In this document: positions 1-11,793 of the stretch, piece after piece
How the letters are laid out: every line of letters starts with the position of its first letter
How positions within the stretch are numbered: the first letter of the stretch is position 1
Assembly: GCA_002749535.1 (NCBI GenBank)
Contig: MZZL01000409.1
Span: 550,962 to 614,961, forward strand
Origin: Apophysomyces variabilis
Taxonomy: Eukaryota; Mucoromycota; Mucoromycetes; Mucorales; Mucoraceae
Direction: 5' to 3'
DNA length: 64,000 nt
Made by a program: the position numbers and the translations under genes
Notes under the pieces: model-generated
The model's input: the letters and a program-made list of their open reading frames with translations, nothing else
Told to the model about the DNA's origin: nothing
The model's database searches: none

Positions 1-482
1 CGAAATATCCGGTGATCTGTATGGCTGATATGTCAACCCAGAGAGCACTCAAAAGATACATGACCTTCGGAAACGTATTCGAACTCAATACCAGGATTTG
101 ACAGAATGGGCATATAGAATACACGCTGTCTTTATCCATCAAGGTAGGATATACAAGTCGATGCGTTTTCTTATTTTATACCATATGTAGGCCAAGCAAA
201 CTATGGTCATTATTGGGTTTATATTTACGATAAGCTTAAGGACCAGTGGTGGAAATACAACGACTCTAATGTTAGCAAGGTAAGCTTGAATAAGGATTGA
301 ATCAGCTTATTAATGAACTGGAATACTAGGTGGATGAAGCTGAGATATTTAGAGATACAACAGGCTCTACTGCCAATCCTTACTTCTTAGTATACGTGAA
401 GGACGATATATCAGAGTCGCTGGTCGAAACAGCAGTTGAACGAGAATTAGGCACTCGTCAGGACTTATTAGTTCAGCAGTAG
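1..482 (+). CDS. Ubiquitin carboxyl-terminal hydrolase (USP/UBP family), 3' end only
   Basis: This is the C-terminal end of a cysteine-protease deubiquitinase that removes ubiquitin from proteins. Three exons can be followed: about 42-143, 191-279 and 330-482, joined by short GT-AG introns. The joined reading frame shows the USP histidine box (HQGQANYGHYWVYIYD), then WWKYNDSNVSKV and a PYFLVYVKD segment, which are the usual last conserved blocks of the family; the stop is TAG at 480-482. The catalytic Cys box lies upstream of the window. The Ubp2/USP25-28 branch is possible, but this fragment cannot decide it. The first acceptor (about 41 or 43) is uncertain. Confidence 0.85.
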
Positions 483-1481
483 CGACATATTACACACGAT
501 AAAGGTCTTCCTTAGTAATCTCGGTCTTCGTTTTCCGCACGTATGTTGATGTCCGAGGGGTCTTTTATAGCATAAATCGTAATATGCGGTGGATGGAATG
601 CAAAGGCAGCCTTGGAAAGGCCGCGGCGCTCACGCATGTAATATGCCCTTTTGCTTCACTATTTCTTTTCATATTTAGTGCAGTATGGCTTTTATACACG
701 ATACCCATTTTTATCAAGAATATTTTCATGGAATTTGCAATAGTTTGATGATGGGCAAACAAATCAGCCGTTTTGCAACTGAGGCAAACCATGGAAACTG
801 TCACGTATGCACAATTCCAGCAATAAACTGCTTCTGGTTACTACTTTCACAATGACTAATCGGTAATTTCATTGCTGGGGTAGTATATCAGCTATTGCTT
901 TTCTTGCTTATGCATCCCTTTGGTTGATCTTCCGTTGTGTCATCATTGTTTGGAGCCTGCTGCTTGTTAGTTTCTTTTACCTTTTCCTTTCTTTCACGTA
1001 TTATTTTCTTCATATTTTCGTCTGAACCATATAAATTGATAGATATGCGATTCAGTTGCGTTATGTCATTCATGTAGGTTGCTGAAACCGATACGCATCA
1101 CGACAGGCTCTCACTTGATGGGGGCACAGCGGTTTTATTCAGAAATTTGATTGACTAGATCAGCGTTGAATAGATGAGCACTTGGATTCAGCACTTGTTT
1201 TTCTCTCAGCTTTTGTTAAAGTTGGCTAAAGGCTATAAACAGTGTTTAGCTGGTTTTTCAGAACTACCGCTGACAGTTTTTGACCACAAATTCGTCGTCA
1301 CGCCTCGGAGCTCCTTTTGTCATTCCAAAAAGCAAAAACCTCTAGGCTGAAAAGCGCTGTTTCGAACGTTTCTGGCAGAGTTTGACGAATCTTTTCTAAT
1401 CGAGAGTCGTGTAATTGCTTAGAGTTGAGAACTTCAACGTTTCTGTCAGCCGATCTATTTTCTAGTTGCCAATTGATACCC
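483..1481. other. Intergenic, no supported gene
   Basis: About 1 kb between the USP gene and the CTD kinase. It holds only short open frames. The minus-strand frames at 888-1073 and 1298-1483 have charged, protein-like composition but no recognisable family and no clear splice link; the first is listed separately at low confidence. Confidence 0.4.
888..1073 (-). CDS. Possible small hydrophilic protein (hypothetical)
   Basis: A 61-codon frame starting MNDITQLNRIS, rich in Lys, Glu, Asn and Gln, with a KKIIRERKEKVKE stretch that could form a helix. I do not recognise a family. It could be a complete tiny gene or the last exon of a minus-strand gene whose earlier exons lie between 1100 and 1483: a CAG acceptor-like site precedes the ATG. 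The composition is more protein-like than neighbouring shadow frames, but the evidence is weak. Confidence 0.22.
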   Translation of the reverse strand: MNDITQLNRISINLYGSDENMKKIIRERKEKVKETNKQQAPNNDDTTEDQPKGCISKKSNS

Positions 1482-3895
1482 ATGGAAAGAAGATCACCTA
1501 CGTCCAAAACTGAGTCTAGAGGAGTATCTCCCTCCTCCAAATCGACACAGCCCGGTAGTGGATATCGAAGGCATTCGCATGATAGGGAGTATACGTCACA
1601 CCGCACGAGTGCCTCTGAGCACAAAGGTGCAGGAGAGAAACGAAGTAGGGACGATTATGATCATCATCGACATCGCCGAGAAGAGAAACGCCGTAGTTAT
1701 GGAGACGATCGCGGATATGAAAGTCGAAGTTCTTCTTCACGATATCATGAACGAGACCGATACTCACGCAGATCGAGCAGAGATAGGAGTCACAGACGAA
1801 AAAGCAGATCATACAGCGAATATAGCCAGAGCAAACGAAACGATCATGCAAAACAGGAAAGCACAAACGAGCAACGATCCTCAATACCAACTGCGCCAAA
1901 GGCTTCCGATGCTTCTTTAACTGGTGCGCCTCCAACAGCTCCTGCAGCATTCTATCAGCAACAAACGTGGGATTATTACGGGAAACCAGGAGAATGGTCT
2001 TCCAATACATCGGCGTGGGACTATTCATACTCAAGCGAACAGTATCAGCAACATTATGCAGCATACTATGGGCAACAGGTACCACCACCGCCGCCGCCAC
2101 CGCCGCCATCATCATCATCATCACAGCAGCAACAGCAACAATCTACGTCCACAGATCAAACAAGCTCAGCGACTACAAATTACTACCACGGTTATTATCA
2201 TCATGCTAGTCAAAATTATTATTCACACTTGTCTACTCCTCCCCCGCCTACCAATATTCCTTCTACTGCATCATCTCAGCCGTCACAATCACAGCCTGTT
2301 GAGACAGCGAATAAAGCTGAAGGAGAGGACATACCTGCAAAGCAAACTAGCCCGAGAGATGATCGTGAACTTAACAGTGCAACGTCCCCAAAACGGACAA
2401 GTCATATTGGCGGCGTGCCTGAAGCTGTACTGGACGATGTCGGCTACCCTTTCCAAACTTCCGATAATCCTGCGACTTTATTTGAGAAGATTGGACAAGT
2501 CGGGGAAGGCACATACGGGTAAACTATCCTCGCTGCTATTGTTTGTTTCCTAATAAGAGATACTTTAGCAAAGTATATAAGGCACGGAATTGCAAAACAG
2601 GGCGCCTTATGGCGCTCAAACGCATTAGGATGAAGAGCGAAAAGGATGGGGTAGGATTATATAACCCGAGATAATGGATGAATTTAATCAGTTGCTATAG
2701 TTCCCAATCACAGCCATGCGTGAAATTAAATTGTTGCAACAGCTGAAGCATGACCGTATAGTTGAACTGCAGCAAATCATGGTTTCCAAAGGTATATATA
2801 AACTATGCATATGACAGCATATGTATGTTAATCCATATTGTATCTTTTAGGTTCGGTATATATGGTACTGGAGTACATGGACCACGACCTATCAGGTATC
2901 TTGGGCCATCCCAACTTCAAATTCGAACCGGCACATGCGAAATCCTTGGTGAAGCAAATGCTTGAAGGACTAGGCTATCTTCATAACATGGGCATACTTC
3001 ACAGAGATATTAAAGGTAAGTAGCAGCGGGCTGAGAAAACAAAGAGAGAAAACGGACGATTGCTCCCCTTTCCCACGGATAGAACCTGATATTCATGATC
3101 GGTAGGATCAAACTTGCTGATTAACAACAAAGGAGAACTGAAGATTGCCGATTTTGGATTGGCTCGGGTATTCGCGAAAAATCGCGCTCACGATTACACC
3201 AATCGCGTTATTACCCTATGGTATCGTCCTCCAGAGCTGCTACTAGGAGCCACTGCATACGGTCCGGCTGTGGATATATGGAGTGTTGGGTATGTTCGTC
3301 GAACAAAACAAAATCGCACAGCTGATTAGTATTTAAAGTTGTATCATGCTCGAGTTCTTTACTGGCAAACCTGCTTTCAACGGTGTAGATGAGATCTCAC
3401 AGCTGGAATCCATATACAAAACCATGGGAACGCCCACAGCAGAGAATTGGGCTACTGTGAGTGAGCTCCCGTGGTACGAACTAATCCGACCCAAAGAAAT
3501 TTATGAGAACAAGTTCAAACACATGTACGAAGGGTAAGTGCTATCATCTTCTGGGAGGAATCAAGTTGACAATGACATAGTTTCCTGTCGCCCGGTGCGC
3601 TTGAACTTTCTGAGGCATTACTATCAATGGATCCCCTGAAAAGACCAACTGCAACTCAAGCATTGGAATTCGATTATTTCACCAAAGAAGAACCACAGCC
3701 AGTACCTCCAGCTAAGTAAGTCTTGGCTTCATTAATAACACGAATTAAACGGTTTGTAGTTTGTTGGACATGAATGGAGATTGGCACGAATTCGAATCAA
3801 AACAGCGTAAACGACAAAAAGCTACACAAAACGGCCAAAACAAAGCAGTTAGACCAGCTGTGCCGGTGCGAGCATCCTCATCATGCATCCCATAG
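1482..3895 (+). CDS. CTK1: CTD kinase catalytic subunit, CTK1/CDK12-like
   Basis: Cyclin-dependent kinase expected to phosphorylate Ser2 of the RNA polymerase II C-terminal repeat during elongation, in the nucleus, with a cyclin partner. Eight exons (1482-2518, 2569-2650, 2701-2791, 2851-3015, 3106-3289, 3339-3533, 3581-3715, 3760-3895) give 674 residues. The first ~325 residues are low-complexity: an RS/RD-rich part, then Pro-, Ser- and Gln-runs near 2080-2150, as in metazoan CDK12/13. The kinase domain follows with the glycine loop ([14 protein letters not shown]), VAIK-type lysine (MALKRIRM), a TAMREIK helix (PITAMRE is typical of CDK9/12), HRDIKGSNLL, DFGLAR and a [10 protein letters not shown] activation segment. 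The ATG at 1482 lies in CCATGG; an in-frame ATG at 1425 is less attractive. CDK9/Bur1 is the main alternative. Confidence 0.9.
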
Positions 3896-4147
3896 CTCTT
3901 TTGTTAGGGCTGTACGATATTATTCACTGACAGCATGTAAAATAATTCAAAGATATATAAACAGTGCATAAGGCCAAAACGGTGAGAAATGTGCGTGTTC
4001 CTGTAATGGCAATTACAGTATTTACCCAATCTGACTGTATGGATTTAAGAAAGAAAACTACCTTTGACGTAGCAAAAAGCACAGACTTGCCGGTTGGGCA
4101 AAATACCACTAAAACCAACCACCACCACCTACTACAGTGTCAACGAC

Positions 4148-5102
4148 TCAATCCAGATTACGTTTCATCTTACCATGATGGCCGTGATGACCGTGATGAC
4201 CATGATGTCCGTGATGTGCGTGGTGTCCATGGTGGCCGTGTTGCGCGTGGTGACCATGATTTCCTAAAAGAGCCAAGTCATCAAACGAGTATACTTTACG
4301 TTACAACATACCGAACAATGAGCCTAACCCACCAGCAGGTGGTGGTGGAGGATAGTAGCCCTTCAGATATTGTAAGTGACCATGAAGGAATTTCTCCCAA
4401 TCTATCGCTCTACCTGATGATGACCGCCGCCGAATATACCACCTCCGGAACCATGATGATTGCCAAGCAATTTTCCAGCTGCCAGTCTTATTCACCTGAT
4501 TAATCCTGTGGCAAACGCTCGTCATGCTAGGGACTTACCCAACCAATGAACCGGCTAATGCGCCACCAGCCGCACCCATAGGAAAGCCTAACAGGTAATA
4601 TGGATTATTAGCTCCTTTTCCGTCTTTGTCAGGAGGGGAGTATATTACTGCTACCGCCACTTTGATGTGGCCGACCTCCACCGACGAGGCCGGATATCAT
4701 GGAACCAAGTCCTCTATCTTGCCCATCACCATTTTGCTGTGCTTGTTGTGGTTGTGGTTGTTGTTGTGGTTGCTGATCGTAAGGATAGTAAGGCTGCTGA
4801 GCATTCACGCCACTTACAGGCGGATAGCCCGAAGTGTTGTTATCGTAAGGCGGGTATGCATTACCGGCGGGAGCTGCTCCATAACTGCTTGCTTCTCCTT
4901 GAGGCTGCGTTATAGTAGAAGAAGGTTGTGTTGGTACTTCCCATTGCGTTTGACCTGTTGCGGTCTGAACGTAATAATAACGTTGTGTAGTTTGATCCCA
5001 TAGTGCTATCCTGCACCGACTATGAATGAGTAGCGAAGAATGACAATTACTTTACCATCCTTCTGGAAGGGTTGGGGGTGGGTAAGGTCCGGAGTGATTC
5101 AT
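4148..5102 (-). CDS. WW-domain protein with Gly- and His-rich C-terminus (Wwm1-like)
   Basis: Six exons (5102-5056, 5010-4655, 4587-4539, 4486-4414, 4360-4312, 4263-4148) give 229 residues. An N-terminal WW domain (LPEGWIALWDQTTQRYYYV, then TGQTQWEVP) should bind Pro-rich ligands; the first intron splits its first Trp codon. The rest is low-complexity: Pro/Gln/Tyr-rich, then Gly-rich repeats, a PPPPP stretch and an HGHHGHH tail of about 30 residues before KMKRNLD. Yeast Wwm1, a WW protein that binds metacaspase, has a similar plan of one WW domain and a long disordered tail; homology beyond that is an inference. The internal exons were chosen because alternative frames break the Gly-rich pattern. 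Many small acceptors make the middle exons the least certain part. Confidence 0.75.
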
Positions 5103-5719
5103 GAAGAGAGAAAGATGCAATGGCTAAGCACTTGGCAAAGCTGCACCAGTTAAAACTGCCTTTTCCTTTTCCGACGACGATCATTTAAAAGCATCTGTCA
5201 AAATTCATACGGCTGTGCTATTTTTGGTTCTCGTGCTTCGTTGTTTTCAGGTAACTTTGCTGGTATTCTTTAAACAGTATTTAATAGCTGAACATGTCAG
5301 ATACTCGTGTGATACTTGTTTACCTTCATTTTCTATAAGCTAATGCAAATTAAATATTAAATCTAAACTGTTGCCTGAGTCATTACGATCTCATTCCTCA
5401 AATTTAAATATTAATATCAAAGACATGTACATAGTGTCACCATTACTGGCTATCTTCACTAAAAGACACTGTAATAGTAAAATGTATATTATAAAATATT
5501 GTTTAAGCTTCAACTTTAATGATAAAAATCTTTATCAGCATATCTTCCTTGCATTTTTACTTGCAAAAGACGCTGCTAATCAATTTTGCTATATTTATAT
5601 ACGGTTAAACTATTGTTTTAATTAAAAAATCTAGCTCTAAACTAGGGTTTTTAAGCATTTTTTATCTCATCCTCATAAATATTGTTCAGGTAGTGTTTTT
5701 GGCGTTGCGAGGTAACCGA
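5103..5719. other. AT-rich intergenic, no supported gene
   Basis: Between the divergent ends of the WW gene and the tRNA. The longest frame (5371-5625) is AT-driven and has no recognisable motif. It probably holds the WW-gene promoter. Confidence 0.5.
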
Positions 5720-5814
5720 GCTCCTATGGCGTAATAGGCTAGCGCGCCGTGCTTATAGTTACAAGCTATACTAGAGTCACGCGGAGGTTGCGAGTTCGAT
5801 CCTCGCTAGGAGCA
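5720..5814 (+). tRNA. tRNA-Ile (anticodon UAU) with a 21-nt intron
   Basis: The acceptor stem GCTCCTA pairs with TAGGAGC, followed by discriminator A. The D arm is GCGT/GCGC, the anticodon stem CCGTG/CGCGG (one G-U pair), and the T arm GCGAG-TTCGATC-CTCGC. The anticodon loop reads CTTATA-A with TAT at 5754-5756. A 21-nt intron (5758-5778) sits at the canonical position after base 37. Yeast tRNA-Ile(UAU) is likewise interrupted. It decodes the AUA codon. Confidence 0.92.
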
Positions 5815-5822
5815 TTTTTTTT
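5815..5822 (+). terminator. RNA polymerase III oligo-T terminator
   Basis: A run of eight T residues follows the tRNA 3' end directly, the normal Pol III stop signal. Confidence 0.85.
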
Positions 5823-7379
5823 AATTTCCGGTTTGTCGTTGGTGTCGTGGCAAAAATCGTTAGACCAATCACGGTTAAGGACCGGATTTGGTAATCACCT
5901 TTTACGCTCGGCCATCGTCCATAAATGACAAGAACTACAAGTCTTCTTTGATCATCGATCTTTAATATAATACTCTCAGCTGTTTCCCTTTTGAATCTTA
6001 TTACCGTAGTGATTACATAATTTATCCAGAATCAAAAAGATATAAATATTGGGCACATTACAAAGAATAAAGAACATCTTCCGTTTTATCTTATTTTATT
6101 GTCTTCTACTATTGTTCCGTCTTTACCTGGCCATTGGATTTCCAGCTCAGACTACGGCGACGACATTGGCGTTCGCCAACCGATCATATGTTTGGAATTT
6201 TTGCCCTTGGTTTTCCATGCGTTCGTCTGCAAGTCCTTTTCAGTGAAGCTTAACATCATTCTTCTCTGTGCCGCTTTGTTCTTATTTTGCCATAAAGACA
6301 GTATTACATAATGCAGCTTTATCACGAACATTAATATGATAAACAATCAATTCATGGCCTTGTCCGTTCATTTTCTTTTATGTTTTCTCCACAGACTAAA
6401 CTAAGTTAATGTCAACAGGGAACAGCAGCAAGATTTTGCTTGATCCAGGCTTAGCCGGGTGTCTCTTTGTCAAGGTTGGCTGCTTTAAAACCTTGAAAAA
6501 TCAGTGTATTGACAATTACGAGGTTTGATATTGCACGAATAAATATTTGCCTGTAAAATGCAGTAGATCTCCTATCAGCGCGCTTTGCTTATTGTTATCT
6601 AAAGGAAAAACAAAGAAAACGGGTAACAAACTTATATCCCGCATTCAGACAAGGAAGGTCCATCCGAAGCGAAAAAGGCAAACCAGTCATTGCTGCTGAA
6701 ATAGTTGTCTTAGCTATACCAAAAGCCAGACTACGTATATCAGAAACCGAAACAATGTTGCTATGAATCTTCCGTACTGGTATAATGTCTGCTTATTGAC
6801 TAATGGTCGTATCAACTACCAGTTGTTTAACGTTATGGGGCTCCATCTACTCATTTTAAATAGGTCTATAGCTTCAAAAACCCGTCATGTAATCTAGTTG
6901 TAGCTGATGGTCCACCTTACTGTTCGGTTTGTGCTACAGGCATAATATCCCTCCATTCTGAAATTCTCTGTTTTTTAATGCGTTATTGGGGCTCAATGCT
7001 ATATTCTGTGATTGATTTTGCCCATTATATACAATGGATATCCTCAATACTGGCGGATGCGATGATAAAGTGTTATCATTAAAGTGGACATTCAATAAAT
7101 AGCTAAAAGTGTGTTAGATTAATATACGTCGATCCACTATAAAGTCCCAATATATCCTGTAAAGACCTCTATATTGTTTCTCTCAGAATGAGTCTATAAA
7201 CCTGGCATGATGGGTTGTTATCAGATGTCCATGTGAGTAGTTACATAATGCCTGGGTCTATTTTTATTTTTTTTAACAATCCTATTTGCTTCTTGATCTT
7301 CAGGGAAAAGGTAAATCTCGCTTATTTGGGAGGACTAGAGCAACGGTTAGGTTCTAGTCGTAGAATGTCTGGTTAAATC
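5823..7379. other. AT-rich intergenic, no supported gene
   Basis: About 1.55 kb without a frame I can assign. Short frames at 6049-6346 are hydrophobic and overlap on both strands, which suggests chance. No tRNA-like fold or repeat was noticed. Confidence 0.5.
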
Positions 7380-8704
7380 TTACTTGTAAACGATCTTTCT
7401 AGTCTTGATAGGAGCCCACTTGAAGCGCTTCAGCCAGACAGACAGAAGGGTAAGACCGGTCAGGATGATGGTAGCCTTCATGCCCATCTTCTTACGATCG
7501 TCGTGCTCGGGTTCAGCGGCCCAGGCAAGGAAGGTAGAGACGTCCTTAGCCATCTGAGACGTGGTGGCAGGAGTGCCGTCTTCGTACTCAACAACACCGT
7601 CGAAAAGGACACGAGCCATAGCAATGGCACCACCGGGGAAGTAAGGGTTATAGTTCAAACCTTCACGAACTTCAACACCACCGGGGGCGTCAACATAACC
7701 GGTGAGCAATGAGAAAACGTAATCCTATTAGGTGAAAACAAGATCCATTAATCGACGCTTCAGATGGAGCCGGACTTCTTACCTCACCGCCATGACGGGC
7801 CTTAGTGATCAGCGAGAGATCCGGGGGAAGAGCACCAGCATTACCGGCACGAGCAGCTTCCTCATTAGGGTAGGGCTTGGGCATGTAATCCGAAGGCTTT
7901 CAGGGTGATCTATTAGTACACCTGTCTATGATACCTGCTTGCTCTTGCTATTTTACCTTGCCGGGTCTCATGAACATCTCACCGCTCTCATCAGGACCGT
8001 CCTCGTATTCAACTTCTTCGGCCATGGCCTTCACCTCGGCTTCCGTGTGCGAAACGCCGATCAAGTTTCTCCAAGCGATGCGATCAAGCGAATGGCAGGC
8101 AGAACAAACTTCTCTGTAGACTTGATAACCACGACGGATGCTGTTCCAATTGTAAGTCCAAATGGTCATCGATCGTTAATACAAAACATACGCAGCATGA
8201 TCGAAAGTGCTCAGAGGACCTTTATGTGGCCAGGGATACTCTGGGGAGTGAAGACCCTCATCAGCCATATTGGCGGAGATGTTGCTATCAGCGTACATGT
8301 AGGCCAAACCAGTGGCACCAACAATAGCCGCAGTGACACCAAAAACTTGGGTTGGGTGCTTTAGGAAGAGAATCGCTTTTAGTATCCAATATAATTCGAT
8401 TCAATGCGAGTACATACGGTTGCAGCAGCAGGTTTTGTAGACGCAAAACGAGCCTATATTTTTTGAAGATAGAAAATAATAAAATAAAATAATCAGTTCA
8501 TTTTTTTCCGGTCAACAAGTAGGTGTTGCGGGTTTTCTCGACGAGGGAGTTAAGACTGATAGTGGCATTGTTGTTGATTGTAGGTGGGTACTCTCTCTGT
8601 ATGTGCGTAGAAGGAGCGTTTGGATGTTGGAGAGTGGGATAATTTACCTGGGCAAGCTGATGTCCTGAGCGTCGGGTGGCTTGGAATGCAATCCTAGAGA
8701 ACAT
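7380..8704 (-). CDS. CYT1: Cytochrome c1, mitochondrial complex III subunit
   Basis: Heme protein of the ubiquinol-cytochrome c reductase that passes electrons from the Rieske protein to cytochrome c; inner membrane, facing the intermembrane space. Six exons (8704-8648, 8453-8418, 8358-8192, 8140-7957, 7896-7783, 7724-7380) give 300 residues. The N-terminus ([14 protein letters not shown]) is a basic presequence. A hydrophobic sorting segment ([15 protein letters not shown]) follows, then the c-type heme motif CSACH and [14 protein letters not shown] and RHGGEDYVF lie in conserved blocks; [10 protein letters not shown] holds the axial Met, and a C-terminal membrane anchor ([17 protein letters not shown]) ends the protein. 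Length matches the family. Confidence 0.96.
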
Positions 8705-9405
8705 GGGTTGAAGAGTAGGGAGGAGTAGGGGGTATGTTCAAAAGAAGTAAGGAAGAAAGGGGAAAGCAACAGCTGGTCACAGCAACCTGAAAAAAAAAGT
8801 TTTGTTGACCTTTCAAACTTGGAAGCCCTGTCGACCTCAGTCGGGGTTTAAATAATGCACTGGTTCGTCTCGACTAAAGACGCATATGGAGACACGCAAC
8901 AAGTAATCACTAAGCGTAGTGTAGAACTTGAGTTGATATCCCAAAAGAATCCAGTGATATGGTATCTTGTGTAATGGACATATGGCTTGAAGAATGAAGA
9001 GTTGAAGATAGGAAGGTCAAGATCTGCCCTTATTCACTACATCGTCTATTTTACAGAGGCTACCATAGGAACATTTCCTTCTATTTCTCGTTTGCACCAG
9101 CGTGCTTAAGTATAGTAACGCCAAAAGTGAAGCAAATTGCTTAAACCCGAGATCTCACATACAAGATCTTATAACGGACATAGAATTCACTTTTATTGTT
9201 GTCGTTGATCGACTGTAACTGGTAACGAAGAAATTGTTCAATCACTAAGACTCCCTTTTATCCTTCAGTTAATCTTTGTAATTGGTCAATATCAGTAATA
9301 GTACTAGAACACAAGTGGTGTCATAGAGAAAGGCATCCAAATTCGACTTGTAGTGCAACTTCGTATTGGTAGAGCAGATTACGAGATAAGGCCGGAAGTC
9401 GATCA
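8705..9405. other. Intergenic, no supported gene
   Basis: About 700 bp containing the presumed CYT1 promoter and the Derlin 3' region. Nothing further recognised. Confidence 0.5.
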
Positions 9406-10275
9406 TCATCCGCGCAAGCGATATCCTCGGCCCCATTCGTGACGAGTAGATCTTCCTTGAGAAAACAAAACCCTCAAAAATTCGGGTGTTTCTAGGTAGC
9501 GCGGGCGACCCTGTCGAGGATAGACCGTAGCAAATCGGTAGTAAATATGGGATGCTCCAATTCCAACCAGTGATGACACGGGTAGTCCAGCTGTTAAAAA
9601 CTCATAGCCTACGAGAGCCCACGGAAGATAATGTGCCTTTGCGGTAGTCATTATGAATATACTTTGCAGAACGTATTCAGTTTTTATTCTTTACCTTGAA
9701 TTGCATGCCAGGAATAAACGACACCATCCTTTCACGGAAATGCTGCGCCCACAAATAGATCACAGCAAACATGAGCCCATCGCTCAACACCGTTAGATCA
9801 AGACATCGCGCAGCAATCTTTTTGTTTCCCAAGCATGTCATATTAATATTATCATCATTCCTAAATCTAACGTATCATACCAATTGCAACCCCGATGTAA
9901 CCAAGTAAAAGTAAGCGTAATCGACCGGTTTGTCCCTGAATACTTCTGTCTCCAGTTCTAGAGAATACTGGTAGAAGAAATATGTGTTCATGGCAAAACT
10001 GAGACTCAGTCTGTTACAAAAAAAGGTTGTGACTAAACGCCATAACTGAAGCAAGTGATGAGTTTAGCGATCTTTATCATAACCTACACTGGTCCCTATA
10101 CCTCGAGCCTAGAAACAGCTTTCCAATCTAGAATTACAGTATACGGTTTGATCAGACCTAGAGCCGGTGCTACAGTTACTGCCACCGAGATCGTCACAAT
10201 GGCCCTGGTAATGGGGGGCACAGAGCGATACCATTGCTTGAAGCGGTCAATGGATGAAATCGTTCGAGGAGCCAT
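9406..10275 (-). CDS. Derlin (DER1/DFM1 family) ER membrane protein
   Basis: Rhomboid-like pseudoprotease of ER-associated degradation, which helps move misfolded proteins to the cytosol and recruits Cdc48/p97. Four exons (10275-10102, 10045-9881, 9817-9695, 9636-9406) give 230 residues. Family landmarks in order: LWRLVTTFF (the Derlin WR motif), LSFAMNTYFFYQYSLELE, FRDKPVDYAYFY, IYLWAQ, LPWALVGYEFL, the GxxxH-like GIGASHIYY and YLETPEFLR. The tail HEWGRGYRLRG matches the SHP box that binds p97 (compare Derlin-1, WGQGFRLG). The short internal T-run is coding, so no frameshift is needed. Confidence 0.93.
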
Positions 10276-10978
10276 GATGAATAACTGGTGTGACTCGACT
10301 CATTTCCAGAATGATCTATCAGTCCCCTTTTGGTGAACCCTTTGAAACTATATCGCTGTTTTCTTCTCCACACAGATATAGCGAACAACGTCTAAGCACT
10401 GTATACATTTTTTATCATAATTTACGAATATGTTCATGTGAGGCCGTAAATACAGTATTGCTGCTAATATTGTTATAATGCTAGATGGAAGAAAGATACA
10501 GGTAAAGCAAGATTTCTTTTTTATTGGCAAAAGTAGATCACGGGTGTTCACTTGGCAGGAGCATATAACGTACTGAAAAAAAGCGTACATCGTTTTAATC
10601 TTTTGGAGAAGCGATTTCAGGATAGTGAGCCTGTCAGATGACGAACTGCAGCTTACTGAAGGCCGGTTGATGGATGTCATGCACTAAAATTGATCGGCGT
10701 AAGGTATTTTACCCCACATTGGATACTGCCCGAAAAGGTTAAGATATCTCTATTAATTGTCATTCACCTGACCTTTCCAACTCTGGTTAAATGAGTAAAC
10801 AGCAAGCATCCTTAACAGAGGTACTCTTCAAAACGACAATATCGGAATCTGAACAATCTTAACTGTACTGCGTTTCAGGACAAAATAAACAATTGCATTT
10901 TATCAGTCATCTTTTTGGATGACGAGCGTGCTATGATGTTGTCGATATTTACAAGGAAAAAAAGAAACAAGGCTTTCT
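10276..10978. other. Intergenic, no supported gene
   Basis: Derlin promoter and TAF9 3' region. A minus-strand frame at 10348-10680 starts MTSINRPSVSCSSSSDR but runs into AT-rich sequence and shows no family. Confidence 0.45.
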
Positions 10979-11793
10979 TTAAAAATCGTAGTCGTCATCC
11001 TCCATCACATCTCTCCCACGCTTCATAGGTTGCTGCTGCTGTTGCTGCGACACTAATGGCTGCTGCTGAGGTTTTGCAGAAAACGGGGCTGGTTGGGCTT
11101 GTGATACTGTATCAAATTCAAGCTCATTTCGGGATGTGTCCTGCGAGCTAATCGTGGGAGATGAAGTCTGCGGGTTTAGCTGAGGCTTATCCAGTATTGA
11201 TTGCGATGCTGGTGTTGTCTAACCATGTTATCATTAGGGTCTAAGCTGCAGGAAGACAAAGTAAACGCTTACATCGGGCACGGGTTGGATGGCGAAATTG
11301 AGTCCCGTGAGACAATACTTTTCGGGAGGAAGTCGTATACCGTACTTTTCTGGGATCAAAGGTAGGGGCGCTTTGTTCTTTTCTTGTGCTAACTCAAGAA
11401 GGAACTAGAACGAACACATGGTATGTTTAAGTAAGCTCATCGCTTTCGTCGTATTTGTATGTACCTCCTTAGGGGGAGGCGTTGTGAATGAATGATTCAC
11501 ACGTCCTTGAATGGCAAGTTGAATATCCTCCAAATCTAAATCGGTTTTGTTCGCGTGTTCTCCGTATACAAGTGCATCTTGAAACACATCGGTTGTATAA
11601 CCTGCAATATTTTCCCTGAGGTCAGGCGTACGGATGGGGTGTGGGTAAACATCTTACGATGAGCAAACTCCAGTAATTGATGGACAACCTTTGGATCGTA
11701 GTCTTCTACTCCAAGGGACTGTAGAATGAGTGATATGATTCGTGCATCGCGTGGTTGTGATTGTTTCTGATAGACTTGTGAATCGATCGCCAT
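10979..11793 (-). CDS. TAF9: Transcription initiation factor TFIID/SAGA subunit 9
   Basis: Histone-fold subunit shared by TFIID and SAGA; it pairs with TAF6 in RNA polymerase II pre-initiation. Four exons (11793-11658, 11601-11465, 11404-11273, 11218-10979) give 214 residues. The H3-like fold fills the first ~100 residues: PRDARIISLILQSLGVEDYDP, then VVHQLLEFAHRYTTDVFQDA and YGEHANKTDLDLEDIQLAI, with the AHRYT.D.. and D..DI.LA blocks typical of TAF9. A conserved PLPLIPEKYGIRLPPEKYCLT segment follows, then a Gln-rich acidic tail ending MEDDDYDF. The start MAIDSQ was preferred over upstream in-frame ATGs because the family begins close to the fold. Confidence 0.95.

Noticed and set aside
4150..4260. 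Tandem DNA repeat or CRISPR-like array
   Set aside because: The ATGGTGACC/GTGATG-type repetition is the reverse complement of the Gly-His coding repeat of the WW protein.
5371..5625. Plus-strand 84-codon frame in AT-rich DNA
   Set aside because: Composition follows the AT bias (Asn, Ile, Tyr, Lys), no motif and no splice or promoter context.
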